This document shows positions 9,134-18,033 of a stretch of DNA of 64,000 nucleotides, piece by piece. The stretch's first letter is position 1, and every line of letters starts with the position of its first letter. The notes beneath the pieces are model-generated. The model was given only the letters and a program-made list of their open reading frames with translations, made no database searches and had not been told where the DNA came from. The position numbers and the translations under genes are program-made. This DNA comes from VAZQ01 sp963817015 (GTDB taxonomy: Bacteria > Pseudomonadota > Alphaproteobacteria > Rhizobiales > Xanthobacteraceae): the NCBI GenBank assembly GCA_963817015.1, contig CAWFMV010000007.1, forward strand, positions 1,984,001-2,048,000, read 5' to 3'.

Positions 9134-10314
9134 CAGGCTTCCCAGTAGGTGGAGACAATAGCGGCGCTCTCGGAGCGCAGCGGCACGCGCCAGGCATCGT
9201 AGCCGTAGAGCCAATCCGGATTGGTCTCCCGGCGCATCCAGTTATTGGCGCTGGAGCCGGCCTGCACTGCGCTTGCACGCGGCTTGCGGACTGCCTCGTA
9301 GGTGCGCAGTGCCGCTTCGATCGTCTCGAAGTCCTCGTCCGCAAGGCAGCGCGACAGCACGACCGCATCTTCGAGCGCCATGGCGGCGCCCGACGCCATG
9401 TAGGGCGTCATCGGATGGCAGGCATCGCCGAGCAACGTAACGCGGCCTTTGCTCCAGCTCGGCAGCGGGTCGCGCTCATAGATGCCCCACTTGTGCACCT
9501 CGGGCGCCGCCGCCAGCACGGCCTGAACATCGGAATGAAAGTGCAGAAAGGCTGCGCGCAGCTCCGAGAGGTCGCCTTTGGTCGACCAGGATTCGCGCGT
9601 CATCCACTCGGCCTTCTCGGGCTGGCTGGTGGTGAAGTAGATCTCGTCGCGCGCGGCGGTGACGTAATAGATCACGATGTGGCGGTCCTTGCCCCACCAC
9701 TTGGTGCGCGGGCTGCCGATGTCGACGCCGCGCAGCCGTGAGGTTTGAAAGGTCGTGCGATAGGCGAGCTTGCCGGTGAAGCGCGGCTGCTCAGGGCCCG
9801 CCACATAATCGCGAGCCAATGAATGGGCTCCGTCGGCGCCGATCACGAGATCGGCCTCGGCCGCGCTGCCGTCCGCAAAGGCGAGCGTCACGCGCCGGCC
9901 ATGCTCCGTGATGCCAACGAGCTTCTTGCCGTGGACGATGGTGTCAGCCGGCACGATGCCTGCGAGCGCGGCATGCAGGTCGCCGCGATGCAGCGTCAGA
10001 TAGGGCGCGCCGTAGCGCTCCTCGACCGCAAGGCCCAGCGGATGGTCGTTGGTCACCTTGCCGCTGATGGCGTCGCGGTTGAGCGAGGAGGTGGGCGCGT
10101 AGCCCACATCGCGCAGCCGGGCCTCGATGCCAAGCCCGCGATGCACCTTCATGGCGTTCGGGCTCTGCTGGATGCCGGCGCCGACCCGCGCGAAGGTCTC
10201 CGCCTGCTCGTAGACAGTTGCGTCGATCCCGGCCTGCCGCAGCGCTGCCGCAACGGCGAGCCCGCCGATGCCGGCGCCGATGATCGCGATCGAGGTGTCC
10301 TTCCGCAGGCGCAT
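9133..10314 (-). CDS. FAD-dependent aromatic monooxygenase, NicC / salicylate-hydroxylase-like
   Basis: This 393-residue group A flavoprotein monooxygenase has the dinucleotide fold GAGIGGLAVAAAL at residues 13-25, the DG motif VIGADGAHS and the GD motif GDACHPMTPYMASGAAMALED. Stretches such as YLTLHRGDLHAAL and RNPLPxWS-like ERDPLPSWSKGR resemble 6-hydroxynicotinate 3-monooxygenase (NicC), but the substrate is not fixed by this. It is followed by the coupled alpha/beta hydrolase, so a two-step ring hydroxylation and hydrolysis is plausible. It is not a core gene but sits within the core argB-dapD region. Confidence 0.85.
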   Translation of the reverse strand: MRLRKDTSIAIIGAGIGGLAVAAALRQAGIDATVYEQAETFARVGAGIQQSPNAMKVHRGLGIEARLRDVGYAPTSSLNRDAISGKVTNDHPLGLAVEERYGAPYLTLHRGDLHAALAGIVPADTIVHGKKLVGITEHGRRVTLAFADGSAAEADLVIGADGAHSLARDYVAGPEQPRFTGKLAYRTTFQTSRLRGVDIGSPRTKWWGKDRHIVIYYVTAARDEIYFTTSQPEKAEWMTRESWSTKGDLSELRAAFLHFHSDVQAVLAAAPEVHKWGIYERDPLPSWSKGRVTLLGDACHPMTPYMASGAAMALEDAVVLSRCLADEDFETIEAALRTYEAVRKPRASAVQAGSSANNWMRRETNPDWLYGYDAWRVPLRSESAAIVSTYWEA

Positions 10315-10334
10315 AAGTCTCTCTTTGCCGTCTT

Positions 10335-11048
10335 TTAGCGCCTTGCCGCGATCTTTTCCAGGAACGCCGCGAGGTCGTCGGTCACATGGTCAACGTGCGG
10401 CTCGTCGCGGCCTTCGAGCTCCCAGGTCTCGCGGAACACCTCGCGCGTATTCTCCGGCACGACCAGCACGGTGGTCATGCCGAGCGCATGCGGCACCGCG
10501 AGGTTGCGCGCGAGGTCCTCGAACATGGCGGCGCGGGTGGCATCGACGCCGTGCGTCTTGAGGAAGCGCTCATAGGTCAGCGCCGAAGGCTTCGGCTCCA
10601 GCTCGGCTGCGATGATGTCGAATACGTCGTCGAAATGCGTCTCGAGCTCAAGGCGCGCAAGCACTTTCTCGGCATGGTGCCGAGTGCCGTTGGTGAGGAT
10701 CAGCTTTCGTCCTTCAAGCTTCTCGATCGCGGCGCCGAGCGCGGGGTTTGGCTCGAGCGGCGAGTGATCGACCTGGTGCACGAAGTCGAGGAAGTCGTCG
10801 GGCTTCATGCCATGCTCGGTCATCAGCCCGCGCATCGAGGTGCCGTAGCGCTTGTAATAATCCTTCTGCAGCCGGAACGCCTCGTCGTGGCTGATCTTGA
10901 GGAACTCGGCGATATAGTCGCGGATGCGCTCGTCCACCTGCTGCCAGAGATTGACGTGATGCGGATAGAGTGTGTTGTCGAGATCGAACACCCAGGTTTC
11001 GACCTGGGCAAAATCGCGAGGGGCGGGGCGGGGCGGAATGGAGGTCAT
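10335..11048 (-). CDS. HAD-family pyrimidine 5'-nucleotidase-like phosphatase
   Basis: This 237-residue HAD hydrolase starts at ATG 11048 (MTSIPPRPAPRDF). Motif I is FDLDNTLYP with the nucleophile Asp and acid Asp, motif II is LILTNGT, and motif III/IV is around PKPSALTYERF and FEDLARNL. The subfamily resembles the SDT1/pyrimidine 5'-nucleotidase group. The position between argB and dapD is conserved in Bradyrhizobiaceae as I remember it. A 20-base gap separates it from the monooxygenase gene. Confidence 0.85.
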   Translation of the reverse strand: MTSIPPRPAPRDFAQVETWVFDLDNTLYPHHVNLWQQVDERIRDYIAEFLKISHDEAFRLQKDYYKRYGTSMRGLMTEHGMKPDDFLDFVHQVDHSPLEPNPALGAAIEKLEGRKLILTNGTRHHAEKVLARLELETHFDDVFDIIAAELEPKPSALTYERFLKTHGVDATRAAMFEDLARNLAVPHALGMTTVLVVPENTREVFRETWELEGRDEPHVDHVTDDLAAFLEKIAARR

Positions 11049-11070
11049 ATTCTGCGGTGCATGGGGCACA

Positions 11071-11287
11071 TACCCTCTCCCTGCGAAGCGGGGAGAGGGT
11101 GGCCCGAACGAAGTGAGGGCCGGGTGAGGGGCGTCATCCAGGTTCAGCTCGCGATGAGTTTAATGACGACGAAACCGTTTCCAGCATTGAATACTCCATA
11201 GCGCGCGGGGGCCAGATCAATTGCCCCTCACCCGCCTCGCGCCTTCGGCGCTCGGCACCCTCTCCCCGCTGACGCGGGGGGAGGGTT
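11071..11287. repeat. Pair of inverted intergenic repeat elements
   Basis: Two related elements lie in opposite orientation in the gap between the HAD gene and argB. The left one (11071-11131) holds a hairpin built from CCCTCTCC and GGAGAGGG, followed by GCCGGGTGAGGGGC. The right one (11224-11287) is its diverged reverse complement (CCCCTCACCCG, then CACCCTCTCCCCGC). Such hairpin elements are dispersed in rhizobial genomes. They could terminate transcription from both sides. The roughly 90 bases between them show no gene. Confidence 0.7.
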
Positions 11288-11336
11288 CGGAGTATGCCGC
11301 GCGACCATCGCGCAAACCTCATCGTCGATAGCAGCA

Positions 11337-12222
11337 TCACCGCATCATCAGTGTTCCCGCGCCGTGGTCGGTGAGCAGCTCGAGCAGCACCGCATGCGGC
11401 ACGCGGCCGTCGAGAATGACGACACCTTCGACACCGGCGTCGAGCGCGTAGAGGCAGGTCTCGACCTTGGGGATCATGCCGCCCGAGATGGTGCCGTCGG
11501 CGATCAGCCGGCGTGCATCGTTGGCGGAGAGCTCGCGAACGAGCGACTTTGATTTGTCGAGCACGCCCTCAACATCGGTGAGGAGGAGGAGCCGCTTGGC
11601 CCTGAGCGCGCCAGCGATTGCGCCCGCGAAGGTGTCGGCGTTGACGTTGAAGGTTACACTATCGGTCGACGTCGCGAGCGGAGCCAGCACCGGGATCAGG
11701 TCGCGGCCGAGAATCTGGGTGAGCACCATGGTGTCGACCTTCTCGGGCTCGCCCACGAAGCCCAAGTCGACGACCTTCTCGATGGCTGGAGCCGGGATCG
11801 GCGACCGTGCGGCTGATCTTGCGCGCCGTGACCATGTTGCCGTCCTTGCCGCACAGCCCGACCGCCTTGCCGCCGGCCTCGTTGATGAAGCCGACGATCT
11901 GCTTGTTGATCGAGCCGGCCAGCACCATCTCGACGATCTCGATGGTGGCCGCGTCGGTGATGCGCAGCCCGGCGGCGAACTCCGACTTGATGCCGAGCCG
12001 CTTGAGCATCTCGCCGATCTGTGGTCCGCCGCCATGGACCACCACCGGATTGATGGCGGTCTGCTCCAAGAGCACGATGTCGCGCGCGAAGCTTTTCGCC
12101 ATTGCCTCCTGGCCCATGGCGTGGCCGCCATATTTCACCACCACGGTCTCTTCGTCGTAGCGCTGCATGTGCGGCAGCGCTTCCGACAGGATGTGAGCAA
12201 TGTCGTGGGGAGAGACGGTCAT
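11337..12222 (-). CDS. argB: Acetylglutamate kinase ArgB, frame broken once
   Basis: ArgB phosphorylates N-acetylglutamate, the second step of arginine synthesis. The first frame, from ATG 12222, gives VVKYGGHAMG, VVHGGGPQIG and KAVGLCGKDGN. The second frame continues IEKVVDLGFVGEP, TFNVNADTFAGAIAG, LLLLTDVEGVLD and ends HGAGTLMMR. Together they make a full-length protein of about 294 residues. The +1 change falls at 11784-11793 in TCCAGCCATC; removing one base restores DPGSxIEKVVDLG. Because argB is normally needed for prototrophy, an indel in the assembly is more likely than real loss. Confidence 0.9.
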
Positions 12223-12317
12223 GTTGTTCCCTGCGGTCCGGAGGGGCCACGCTTTGATAGGCGCCCCGCTTTTAGCGACCCGCCGCCGGCCGCGAAAGAG
12301 GGCTGGCGGTGGGCCAT

Positions 12318-13382
12318 TCAGGCTGTTGGCGTTGGCCCCACATAGGCCGAGGCAGGGCGAATCATGCGGCCGGAACGACGCTGCTCCAGCGCATGTGCGA
12401 TCCAGGCCGGCGACCGCGCCATGGCGAAGACCGGCGTGAAGGCGGCGCGTGGCAATCCGATGGCATCGAGCAGCAGCGCGGCGTCCATCTCGATATTGGC
12501 CTCCAGACGGCGGCCGGGCTTGCGGCGCTCGAGCGCCGCGACGGCGGCGCGCTCGACCCGCTTGGCGAAGGCGAGGCGGGGACTGTTTGGATCGAGCCGC
12601 AGCAAGGCGGCCCGCAGCATGTCGGCGCGTGGATCGCGCAGCCGGAACACACGATGGCCGAAGCCCATCAGGCGCTCGCCGGCCGCCAGCTTGTGTTCAA
12701 GGGTCGCGTCGACATCGTCGCCGTCCTTCGCGATGTCGTCGAGCAGGTCGAGCGCCAGTCCCGGTGCACCGCCATGCAACGCGCCGGTGAATGCGCCGTA
12801 GGCACCGACCACGGCCGACGCCAGCGAGGCACGGGTCGAGATGATGACGCGCGCCGCGAAGGTCGAAGCGCTGAGCCCATTGTCGATGACGGTCGTGATA
12901 TAGGCGTCGAGCGCCTGCGCGAAGCGTTCCTCGACCGCTGCGCCGGCGACCATGCGCAGTAAATCGGCGGCAGTGGTCAACGACGGATCGGGCGCGACCG
13001 GCGGCTTGCCGTTGCGGCTGCGGATCAGTGCCGCGATCCCGACCGGCAGCGCCGCCGCGATCTGCGCCGGCGAGCTCTCGTCAGGGACAGCTGCGAGCAG
13101 TAGGCGTGTCGCTTCGAGCGGCTCACGACGTGCGGCCGCCGGCAGCCAGTCGCCGAGCCGGGAGAAGGCGAGCGTGCGCGCTGAGCCGAACATCTCGATC
13201 ATGCGCCCGCGCGTAAGGTTCTCACCCGCAAAGCCCTCCCACATGAGTGCGACCGCGGCTTCGAAGCCCTGCGCCACGAGATCGGGAATCGTGTGGCCGC
13301 GCACCCAGATGATGCCGCGTTCTCCGTCGGCGTGGCTTAGCACCGTCTCAGCGGCCACCACACCTTCAAGACCATTGGCCAT
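12318..13382 (-). CDS. Citrate-synthase-family protein with altered active-site residues
   Basis: This 354-residue protein has the citrate synthase fold signatures ALHGGAPG (His203), GFGHRVFR (His243) and the late RPASAYVGP. It is shorter than the main citrate synthase of these bacteria. Two usual active-site positions differ: the oxaloacetate-binding histidine of the ADHE motif is Asn168 (IDNGLSAST), and the catalytic aspartate of the PNVD motif is Glu298 (ANIEMD). It may be a paralogue with a different acyl-CoA or oxoacid substrate, or be poorly active. It lies between argB and engB. Confidence 0.8.
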   Translation of the reverse strand: MANGLEGVVAAETVLSHADGERGIIWVRGHTIPDLVAQGFEAAVALMWEGFAGENLTRGRMIEMFGSARTLAFSRLGDWLPAAARREPLEATRLLLAAVPDESSPAQIAAALPVGIAALIRSRNGKPPVAPDPSLTTAADLLRMVAGAAVEERFAQALDAYITTVIDNGLSASTFAARVIISTRASLASAVVGAYGAFTGALHGGAPGLALDLLDDIAKDGDDVDATLEHKLAAGERLMGFGHRVFRLRDPRADMLRAALLRLDPNSPRLAFAKRVERAAVAALERRKPGRRLEANIEMDAALLLDAIGLPRAAFTPVFAMARSPAWIAHALEQRRSGRMIRPASAYVGPTPTA

Positions 13383-13457
13383 TCGGGTTTCGCTCCACGC
13401 TATCGGCGAGCATTCTGAGGCAAGCGGATCACTGTGACAAATGCGATGGCGCGGTCG

Positions 13458-14099
13458 TCAGCCTCGCTCCGCCACGAGGCGGGCGATGGCGGCACGCAGC
13501 TCCGCAATGCCGGCATCCGTGCGGGACGAGGTCGCCAGCACGTCGGGGTAGGCTGCCGGATGCTTGGCGAGCGCCACCTGCGTCTCGGTGAGGCGGCTTG
13601 CGAGCTCGTCCGGGGGAACCTGATCGGCCTTGGTGAGCACGATCTGATAGTTCACCGCCGCCTTATCCAACGTTGTGAGCACGCCATCGTCCACCGGCTT
13701 GAAGCCGTGGCGTGCGTCGACGAGCACATAGACGCGCGCCAGATTGGCGCGGCCCCTGAGAAAGTCATGGATCAGCGCGGTCCAGGACTTGATCTTGTGC
13801 TTGGCCGCGGACGCGTAGCCATAGCCCGGCATGTCGACCAGGATCGGCTGGCCATTGGTCTCGAAGAAGATCAGCTCCTGGGTGCGGCCGGGCGTGTGCG
13901 AGGTGCGTGCGAGCGCATTGCGTCCCGTCAGCGCGTTGATCAGGCTCGACTTGCCGACATTGGAGCGGCCCGCGAACGCAATCTCGATGCCGCGCATGGC
14001 CGGCAATACGGCGAGCGAGCCTGCGGCGGCAATGAAGCGCCAGTCGCTCGCGAACAGCTTGCGGCCTCGTTCGATCTCGTCGGGGGTGAAGTCGGTCAT
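13458..14099 (-). CDS. engB: Ribosome biogenesis GTP-binding protein EngB (YihA/YsxC)
   Basis: EngB is a TrmE-Era-family GTPase needed for large ribosomal subunit assembly. The 213-residue protein starts MTDFTPDEIERG at ATG 14099; an upstream frame extension runs into a repeat and is rejected. G1 is AGRSNVGKSS, G3 is DMPGYG and G4 is LTKADQ. Its place close to yidC and rnpA is the conserved alphaproteobacterial order. Confidence 0.95.
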   Translation of the reverse strand: MTDFTPDEIERGRKLFASDWRFIAAAGSLAVLPAMRGIEIAFAGRSNVGKSSLINALTGRNALARTSHTPGRTQELIFFETNGQPILVDMPGYGYASAAKHKIKSWTALIHDFLRGRANLARVYVLVDARHGFKPVDDGVLTTLDKAAVNYQIVLTKADQVPPDELASRLTETQVALAKHPAAYPDVLATSSRTDAGIAELRAAIARLVAERG

Positions 14100-14107
14100 G
14101 CGGAATT

Positions 14108-14278
14108 CGTAGGGTGGGCAAAGGCGATGGCACTGCCGCTCTGCATGATAAGGCCTGACGTACGCCGTGCCCACCTCAGCAGAGATTGAAACAGATTGCG
14201 CAAGAACAGGTGGGCACGGCGCTGCGTTGTGCCATTGGGAAGCCTGTTCGTTTGGATCGCGCCTTTGCCCACCCTACG
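14108..14278. repeat. Nested inverted-repeat element
   Basis: A 19-base outer arm at 14108-14126 (CGTAGGGTGGGCAAAGGCG) is a perfect inverted repeat of 14260-14278. A second, inner 14-base pair (CGCCGTGCCCACCT at 14163-14176) matches 14208-14221. The element fills the engB-yidC gap. A related GGTGGGCACAGCG scrap occurs near 17974. I recognise GTAGGGTGGGCAAAGGCG as a dispersed motif in Bradyrhizobium-like genomes. It encodes nothing evident and could fold into a long hairpin in RNA. Confidence 0.8.
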
Positions 14279-14291
14279 CGTTACACACCGA

Positions 14292-16121
14292 TCAGCTGCT
14301 CACGCTGGTGTCACTTTTTTTTTTGGAAAAGAGGTTCTTGAAGAAGTTGACCAGTTTTCCACCTGAGGCCCTGATATTGTCGAACAACTCGATCTTGGCG
14401 CCATGTTTGCGCATGATCACGGATTGCTGGATCACCGAGAGGGTGTTGTTCCAGGCCCAGTAGATCACCAGCCCGGCCGAGAAGCTCGACAGCATGAAGG
14501 TGAAGATCACCGGCATCCAGTCGAAGATCATCTGCTGAGTCGGGTCGGGCGGCGGCGGGTTGAGCTTCATCTGCACCCACATCGTGACGCCCATGATCAG
14601 CGGCCACACGCCGAGCACCAGGAAGTGGCCGATGACCGGTAGCTGCGAGGGATCCCAGGGGATCAAGCCGAACAGATTGAAGACCGTGGTCGGGTCGGGC
14701 GCGGAGAGATCCTGGATCCAGCCGAAGAACGGCGCATGCCGCATCTCGATCGTGATGAACAACACCTTGTAGAGCGCGAAGAAGACCGGGATCTGGATCA
14801 CGATCGGCAGGCAGCCGGCGATCGGATTGATCTTCTCCTTCTTGTAGAGCTCCATCATCGCCTGTTGCTGCTTCATCTTGTCGTCGGCGTAGCGCTCGCG
14901 GATCGCCATCATCTCCGGCTGCACCGCCTTCATCTTCGCCATCGAGGCGTAGGACTTGTTGGCGAGCGGGAAGAAGATGAGCTTGATGAGGACGGTGATC
15001 AGCAGGATGGCGATGCCGAAGTTGCCGACCACGTGATAGATCCAGTCCATCACAATGAACAGCGGCTTGGTGATGAAGTAGAAGTAGCCCCAATCGATCA
15101 GATGGTCGAAGCGGTCAAGCTTGAGCGCGTTGTTGTAGATATCGATGAGCGCGACTTCCTTGGCGCCGGCGAACAGGCGCGTGGTCACGTCGGCGCTTCC
15201 ACCGGGAGGCACTGTGACGGTCTCGAGAAAATAATCGGCCTGATAGGTCTTGATCGCGCCAAGCTGGCCGGACTGGAAACGGGCACTGATCTTGGCATTC
15301 GGGCTGGGGATGAGGGTCGTCGCCCAATATTTGTCGGTGAAGCCGAGCCAGCCCTGCGTGTTCTGGAAGTCGATCGACTTCTTCTTTTCGACGTCGGCGT
15401 ATTTTTCCTCCTGCACCCTGTCGGCCAGCACGCCGACAAAGCCTTCGTGACTGACCAGATAGCCTTCGAGCTTTGGTGTGCCGTGGCGCGAGATCAGTCC
15501 GAACGGATGCAGCACGACCGCTGTTGAGCTCTTGTTCGCGACTTCGTCGCGAACCGTGAACATGTACTTGTCGTCGACCGAGATAGTGCGGCGGAATTCC
15601 AGGCCCTCGCCATTGTCGTAGACGAGCACCAGGGGTTGCTCGACGGTGAGCGGGCCTGAGCCCTGCTGGGTCCAGAGCGTCGTATTGTCCGGCCGCTTGA
15701 CGGTCGTGCCGGACGGCGCGATCCAGCCCCATTCTGCATACAGCGGATGCGGGCTGCCCGACGGCGCCAGCAGCACGATCGGCGGCGATTGCGGGTCGAC
15801 GGTCTCGCGATATTGAGTGAGCGACAGGTCGTCGATGCGCCCGCCCTTGAGTGCGACCGAGCCCGACAGGCGCGGCGTCTGGATCGACACGCGCGGCGAC
15901 TGTGCGAGCGCTTCTTCTCGCGTCAGCGGCCTGGCCGCGGGCTCGGCGGGTATGGATGGTGCGCCTGGTACAGGCGGCGTCCCCGGCGTGGTGGTCGTGC
16001 CCGGCACGTTCTGCGGTGGCGCCACCGGCTTCTGCTGCGGCATCCCAAACCACAGCTGCCAGCCGATCAGGATGACCGCCGACAGCACGATGAACAGGAG
16101 GGTGTTTTTCTGGTCGTTCAT
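14292..16121 (-). CDS. yidC: Membrane protein insertase YidC
   Basis: YidC inserts and folds inner-membrane proteins, alone or with SecYEG. The 609-residue protein has the N-terminal anchor (LLFIVLSAVILIGWQLW), a large periplasmic domain (about residues 60-350), and the five-helix core with NFGIAILLITVLIKLIFFPL, the cytoplasmic hairpin KMKAVQPEM and GCLPIVIQIPVFFALYKVL. Its ATG overlaps the rnpA stop by four bases (ATGA). A run of ten A residues lies in the last codons (FSKKKSD); slippage there would swap only the tail. Confidence 0.96.
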   Translation of the reverse strand: MNDQKNTLLFIVLSAVILIGWQLWFGMPQQKPVAPPQNVPGTTTTPGTPPVPGAPSIPAEPAARPLTREEALAQSPRVSIQTPRLSGSVALKGGRIDDLSLTQYRETVDPQSPPIVLLAPSGSPHPLYAEWGWIAPSGTTVKRPDNTTLWTQQGSGPLTVEQPLVLVYDNGEGLEFRRTISVDDKYMFTVRDEVANKSSTAVVLHPFGLISRHGTPKLEGYLVSHEGFVGVLADRVQEEKYADVEKKKSIDFQNTQGWLGFTDKYWATTLIPSPNAKISARFQSGQLGAIKTYQADYFLETVTVPPGGSADVTTRLFAGAKEVALIDIYNNALKLDRFDHLIDWGYFYFITKPLFIVMDWIYHVVGNFGIAILLITVLIKLIFFPLANKSYASMAKMKAVQPEMMAIRERYADDKMKQQQAMMELYKKEKINPIAGCLPIVIQIPVFFALYKVLFITIEMRHAPFFGWIQDLSAPDPTTVFNLFGLIPWDPSQLPVIGHFLVLGVWPLIMGVTMWVQMKLNPPPPDPTQQMIFDWMPVIFTFMLSSFSAGLVIYWAWNNTLSVIQQSVIMRKHGAKIELFDNIRASGGKLVNFFKNLFSKKKSDTSVSS

Positions 16122-16447
16122 TTCGGAGCTCGCAGCCGCCGCAGGGCCTGGTCGAAATCTTGGGTCATCCGCTCGAAGGGCAGCGACAGTGCCGATCGTC
16201 GTCCAATCAACACATAATCATGACCGGACCGCAGTCGAGCCGCGGCCGTAAGCCTCACGATTTCGCGCAGCCGCCGCCGCACCCGATTGCGCTCGACCGC
16301 GTTGCCGACCTTCTTCGACACGGTGAAGCCGACCCGGATGGGGCCGGCCTTTTCGCGCTCGCGCGCCTGCAGCACGAAGGCCGCCGTGGTCACCTTGGCG
16401 CCTTGGGCGGCGGCCAGGAAATCGGCGCGCTGCCGCAATCGCTCCAT
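16118..16447 (-). CDS. rnpA: Ribonuclease P protein component RnpA
   Basis: RnpA is the protein cofactor of RNase P, which matures tRNA 5' ends. The 109-residue product starts MERLRQRADFLAAAQG at ATG 16447; a much longer upstream frame overlaps rpmH and is not real. The family signature FTVSKKVGNAVERNRVRRRLRE is visible. It lies between rpmH (21 bases upstream) and yidC (4-base overlap), the classical operon order. Confidence 0.95.
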   Translation of the reverse strand: MERLRQRADFLAAAQGAKVTTAAFVLQAREREKAGPIRVGFTVSKKVGNAVERNRVRRRLREIVRLTAAARLRSGHDYVLIGRRSALSLPFERMTQDFDQALRRLRAPK

Positions 16448-16467
16448 GGAGATGGCCGGCGTCCAGG

Positions 16468-16602
16468 TCAGGCGCTCAGCCGCTTGCGGCCCTGGGCACG
16501 CCGCTTGGCAACCACTGTGCGACCGCCCTTGGTTGCCATCCGGGCGCGGAATCCGTGCCGGCGCTTGCGCACCAGCTTGCTCGGTTGATAGGTCCGCTTC
16601 AC
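16468..16602 (-). CDS. rpmH: 50S ribosomal protein L34
   Basis: The 44-codon frame starts with GTG at 16602 and encodes the entire L34 protein: KRTYQPSKLVRKRRHGF, RARMATKGGR and VVAKRRAQGRKRLSA. It is the first gene of the rpmH-rnpA-yidC operon on the minus strand. Its promoter should lie in the 360-base gap upstream. Confidence 0.96.
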   Translation of the reverse strand: MKRTYQPSKLVRKRRHGFRARMATKGGRTVVAKRRAQGRKRLSA

Positions 16603-16965
16603 GGGTCTTTCTCCGCGTTTTTGGCCGCCGGTGGCGCGCCCTCAGGGCCCCAGCTCGGCTTTCAAGGCTCATAAATGGAGGGTTTTGACTCGGGTCTTCA
16701 ATCTTGGAAAACCGGCCGGTCGCCGCCGCTCAAAAGTCCCGCGGCTTATACGGGAGGGGCGCCCGCCATGCAAGGCGGCCGCCGTTTCGGCGCAAGAATC
16801 GCCCTAGGAATTGGCCAAATTGATTAGGCCAAATGGGAACAGGCAAATTGCCGCTCTGGCTGCCCGAGTGGCCCAGGCTTATGTATACAAGCCCCTGTAC
16901 CCACGCCGCGTGCCCGGATTGGCATTAGCGGGTGTTCGAGCGCCTGCCATCAAGCCCCCGGAACC
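16603..16965. other. Intergenic region between divergent rpmH and TVP38 genes
   Basis: These 363 bases separate the minus-strand ribosomal protein operon from the plus-strand TVP38 gene. Promoters for both are expected here, but I cannot fix -35 and -10 elements with confidence. No convincing small ORF or RNA gene is seen. In many gamma-proteobacteria dnaA/oriC lies here; no DnaA-box cluster or dnaA is present in this case. Confidence 0.5.
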
Positions 16966-17768
16966 ATGCTCCCCCAGCAGCCCGGACCTGACGCTAGCCG
17001 CCGGTTGCGCCGTGTGCTCGTTCGGCTCGCCCCGCTCGGCTGCCTTCTGGGCCTGCTGGTGCTCGCCTATACCATGGGCTGGCACCGCAACCTCACACTG
17101 CAAACGCTGGTCGAGAACAATGCGGCGATCGACGCGTTCATCGCGGCCCATCGGATCGCTGCGATCCTGAGCTTTGTGGTGATCTATGCCATCGGCGCCA
17201 TCCTGGCGATGCCGGCTGGTGCTGTGCTGGCAGTGGTTGGCGGCTTCCTGTTCGGGGCGCTCATCGGCGGCGGCGCCGCCATGATCGGCTCGACCCTGGG
17301 CGCGACCGCCGTGTTCCTCATCGCCCGCAGCGCGTTCGGGGAGCGGCTGCTGCGCCGTCTCGGCCCGCGGGTGCGAAAGCTTCGCGGCCGGATTTCGGGC
17401 CGACGCGTTCTGTTACGTCATGTTTCTGCGGCTCATGCCGGTGCCGTCGTGGTTCACCAATCTCACCGCTGCCGCTGTTCGCGGTGCGGCTGCGGACATT
17501 CGTCGGCGCGACCGCGATCGGCCGCATCCCCGGCAGCTTCCTGCTCGCCCTGTTCGGAGCCGGGCTCGACAGCATGATCGCGACGCAGGAAGTGGCCTAT
17601 CGCGCGTGTCTCGCGGCCGGCGAGCTCGATTGCCCGATCGATTTCGACCCGGCCAACGTGGTGACGCCCACGCTGATCGCGGCGCTCGCCGGTCTCGGCC
17701 TGCTCGCACTGGCGCCAGTTTTGGCGAGACGCCTGTTGATGCGTCGCGCCGCGATCGAGCGACCATAA
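16966..17768 (+). CDS. TVP38/TMEM64 (DedA-superfamily) membrane protein, frame broken twice
   Basis: Three frames add up to one polytopic membrane protein. The first gives helices from LAPLGCLLGLLVLAYTMGW and the conserved AVVGGFLFGALIGGGAAMIGS / GATAVFLIARSAFG. The second gives CYVMFLRLMPVPSWFTN, and the third gives FAVRLRTFVGATAIGRIPGS and the final helix. The order is typical of the VTT domain. +1 changes occur near 17384 (AAGCTTCGCGG) and 17471 (GCTGCCGCTG). The role is probably lipid or envelope homeostasis. It stands alone on this strand. Confidence 0.8.
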
Positions 17769-18033
17769 CCCGCCGCAATGAGCTATGGCGAAGGGCAATG
17801 CCCTGGCGGGCGTGTGTTCAATTATTCACACTACTTTAACGACATCGCCCAGATTTCGCCGTCTGCGTGCGCTGCGATATTCGTGTGTGGACTGGTATCT
17901 TGCTGCCGTATTCGATCCTGGGCGATACTGGACATCGCGCGGGCACGGCATATCTGACGGTGGCTTCAGGTACAGGTGGGCACAGCGTATTCTGGGATGA
18001 TGGGCCGCTGATCGGCGGCACGCGGGCAACGCG

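Noticed and set aside
16603..16965. Origin of replication next to rpmH
   Set aside because: No dnaA gene and no cluster of DnaA boxes; alphaproteobacteria normally have the origin elsewhere.
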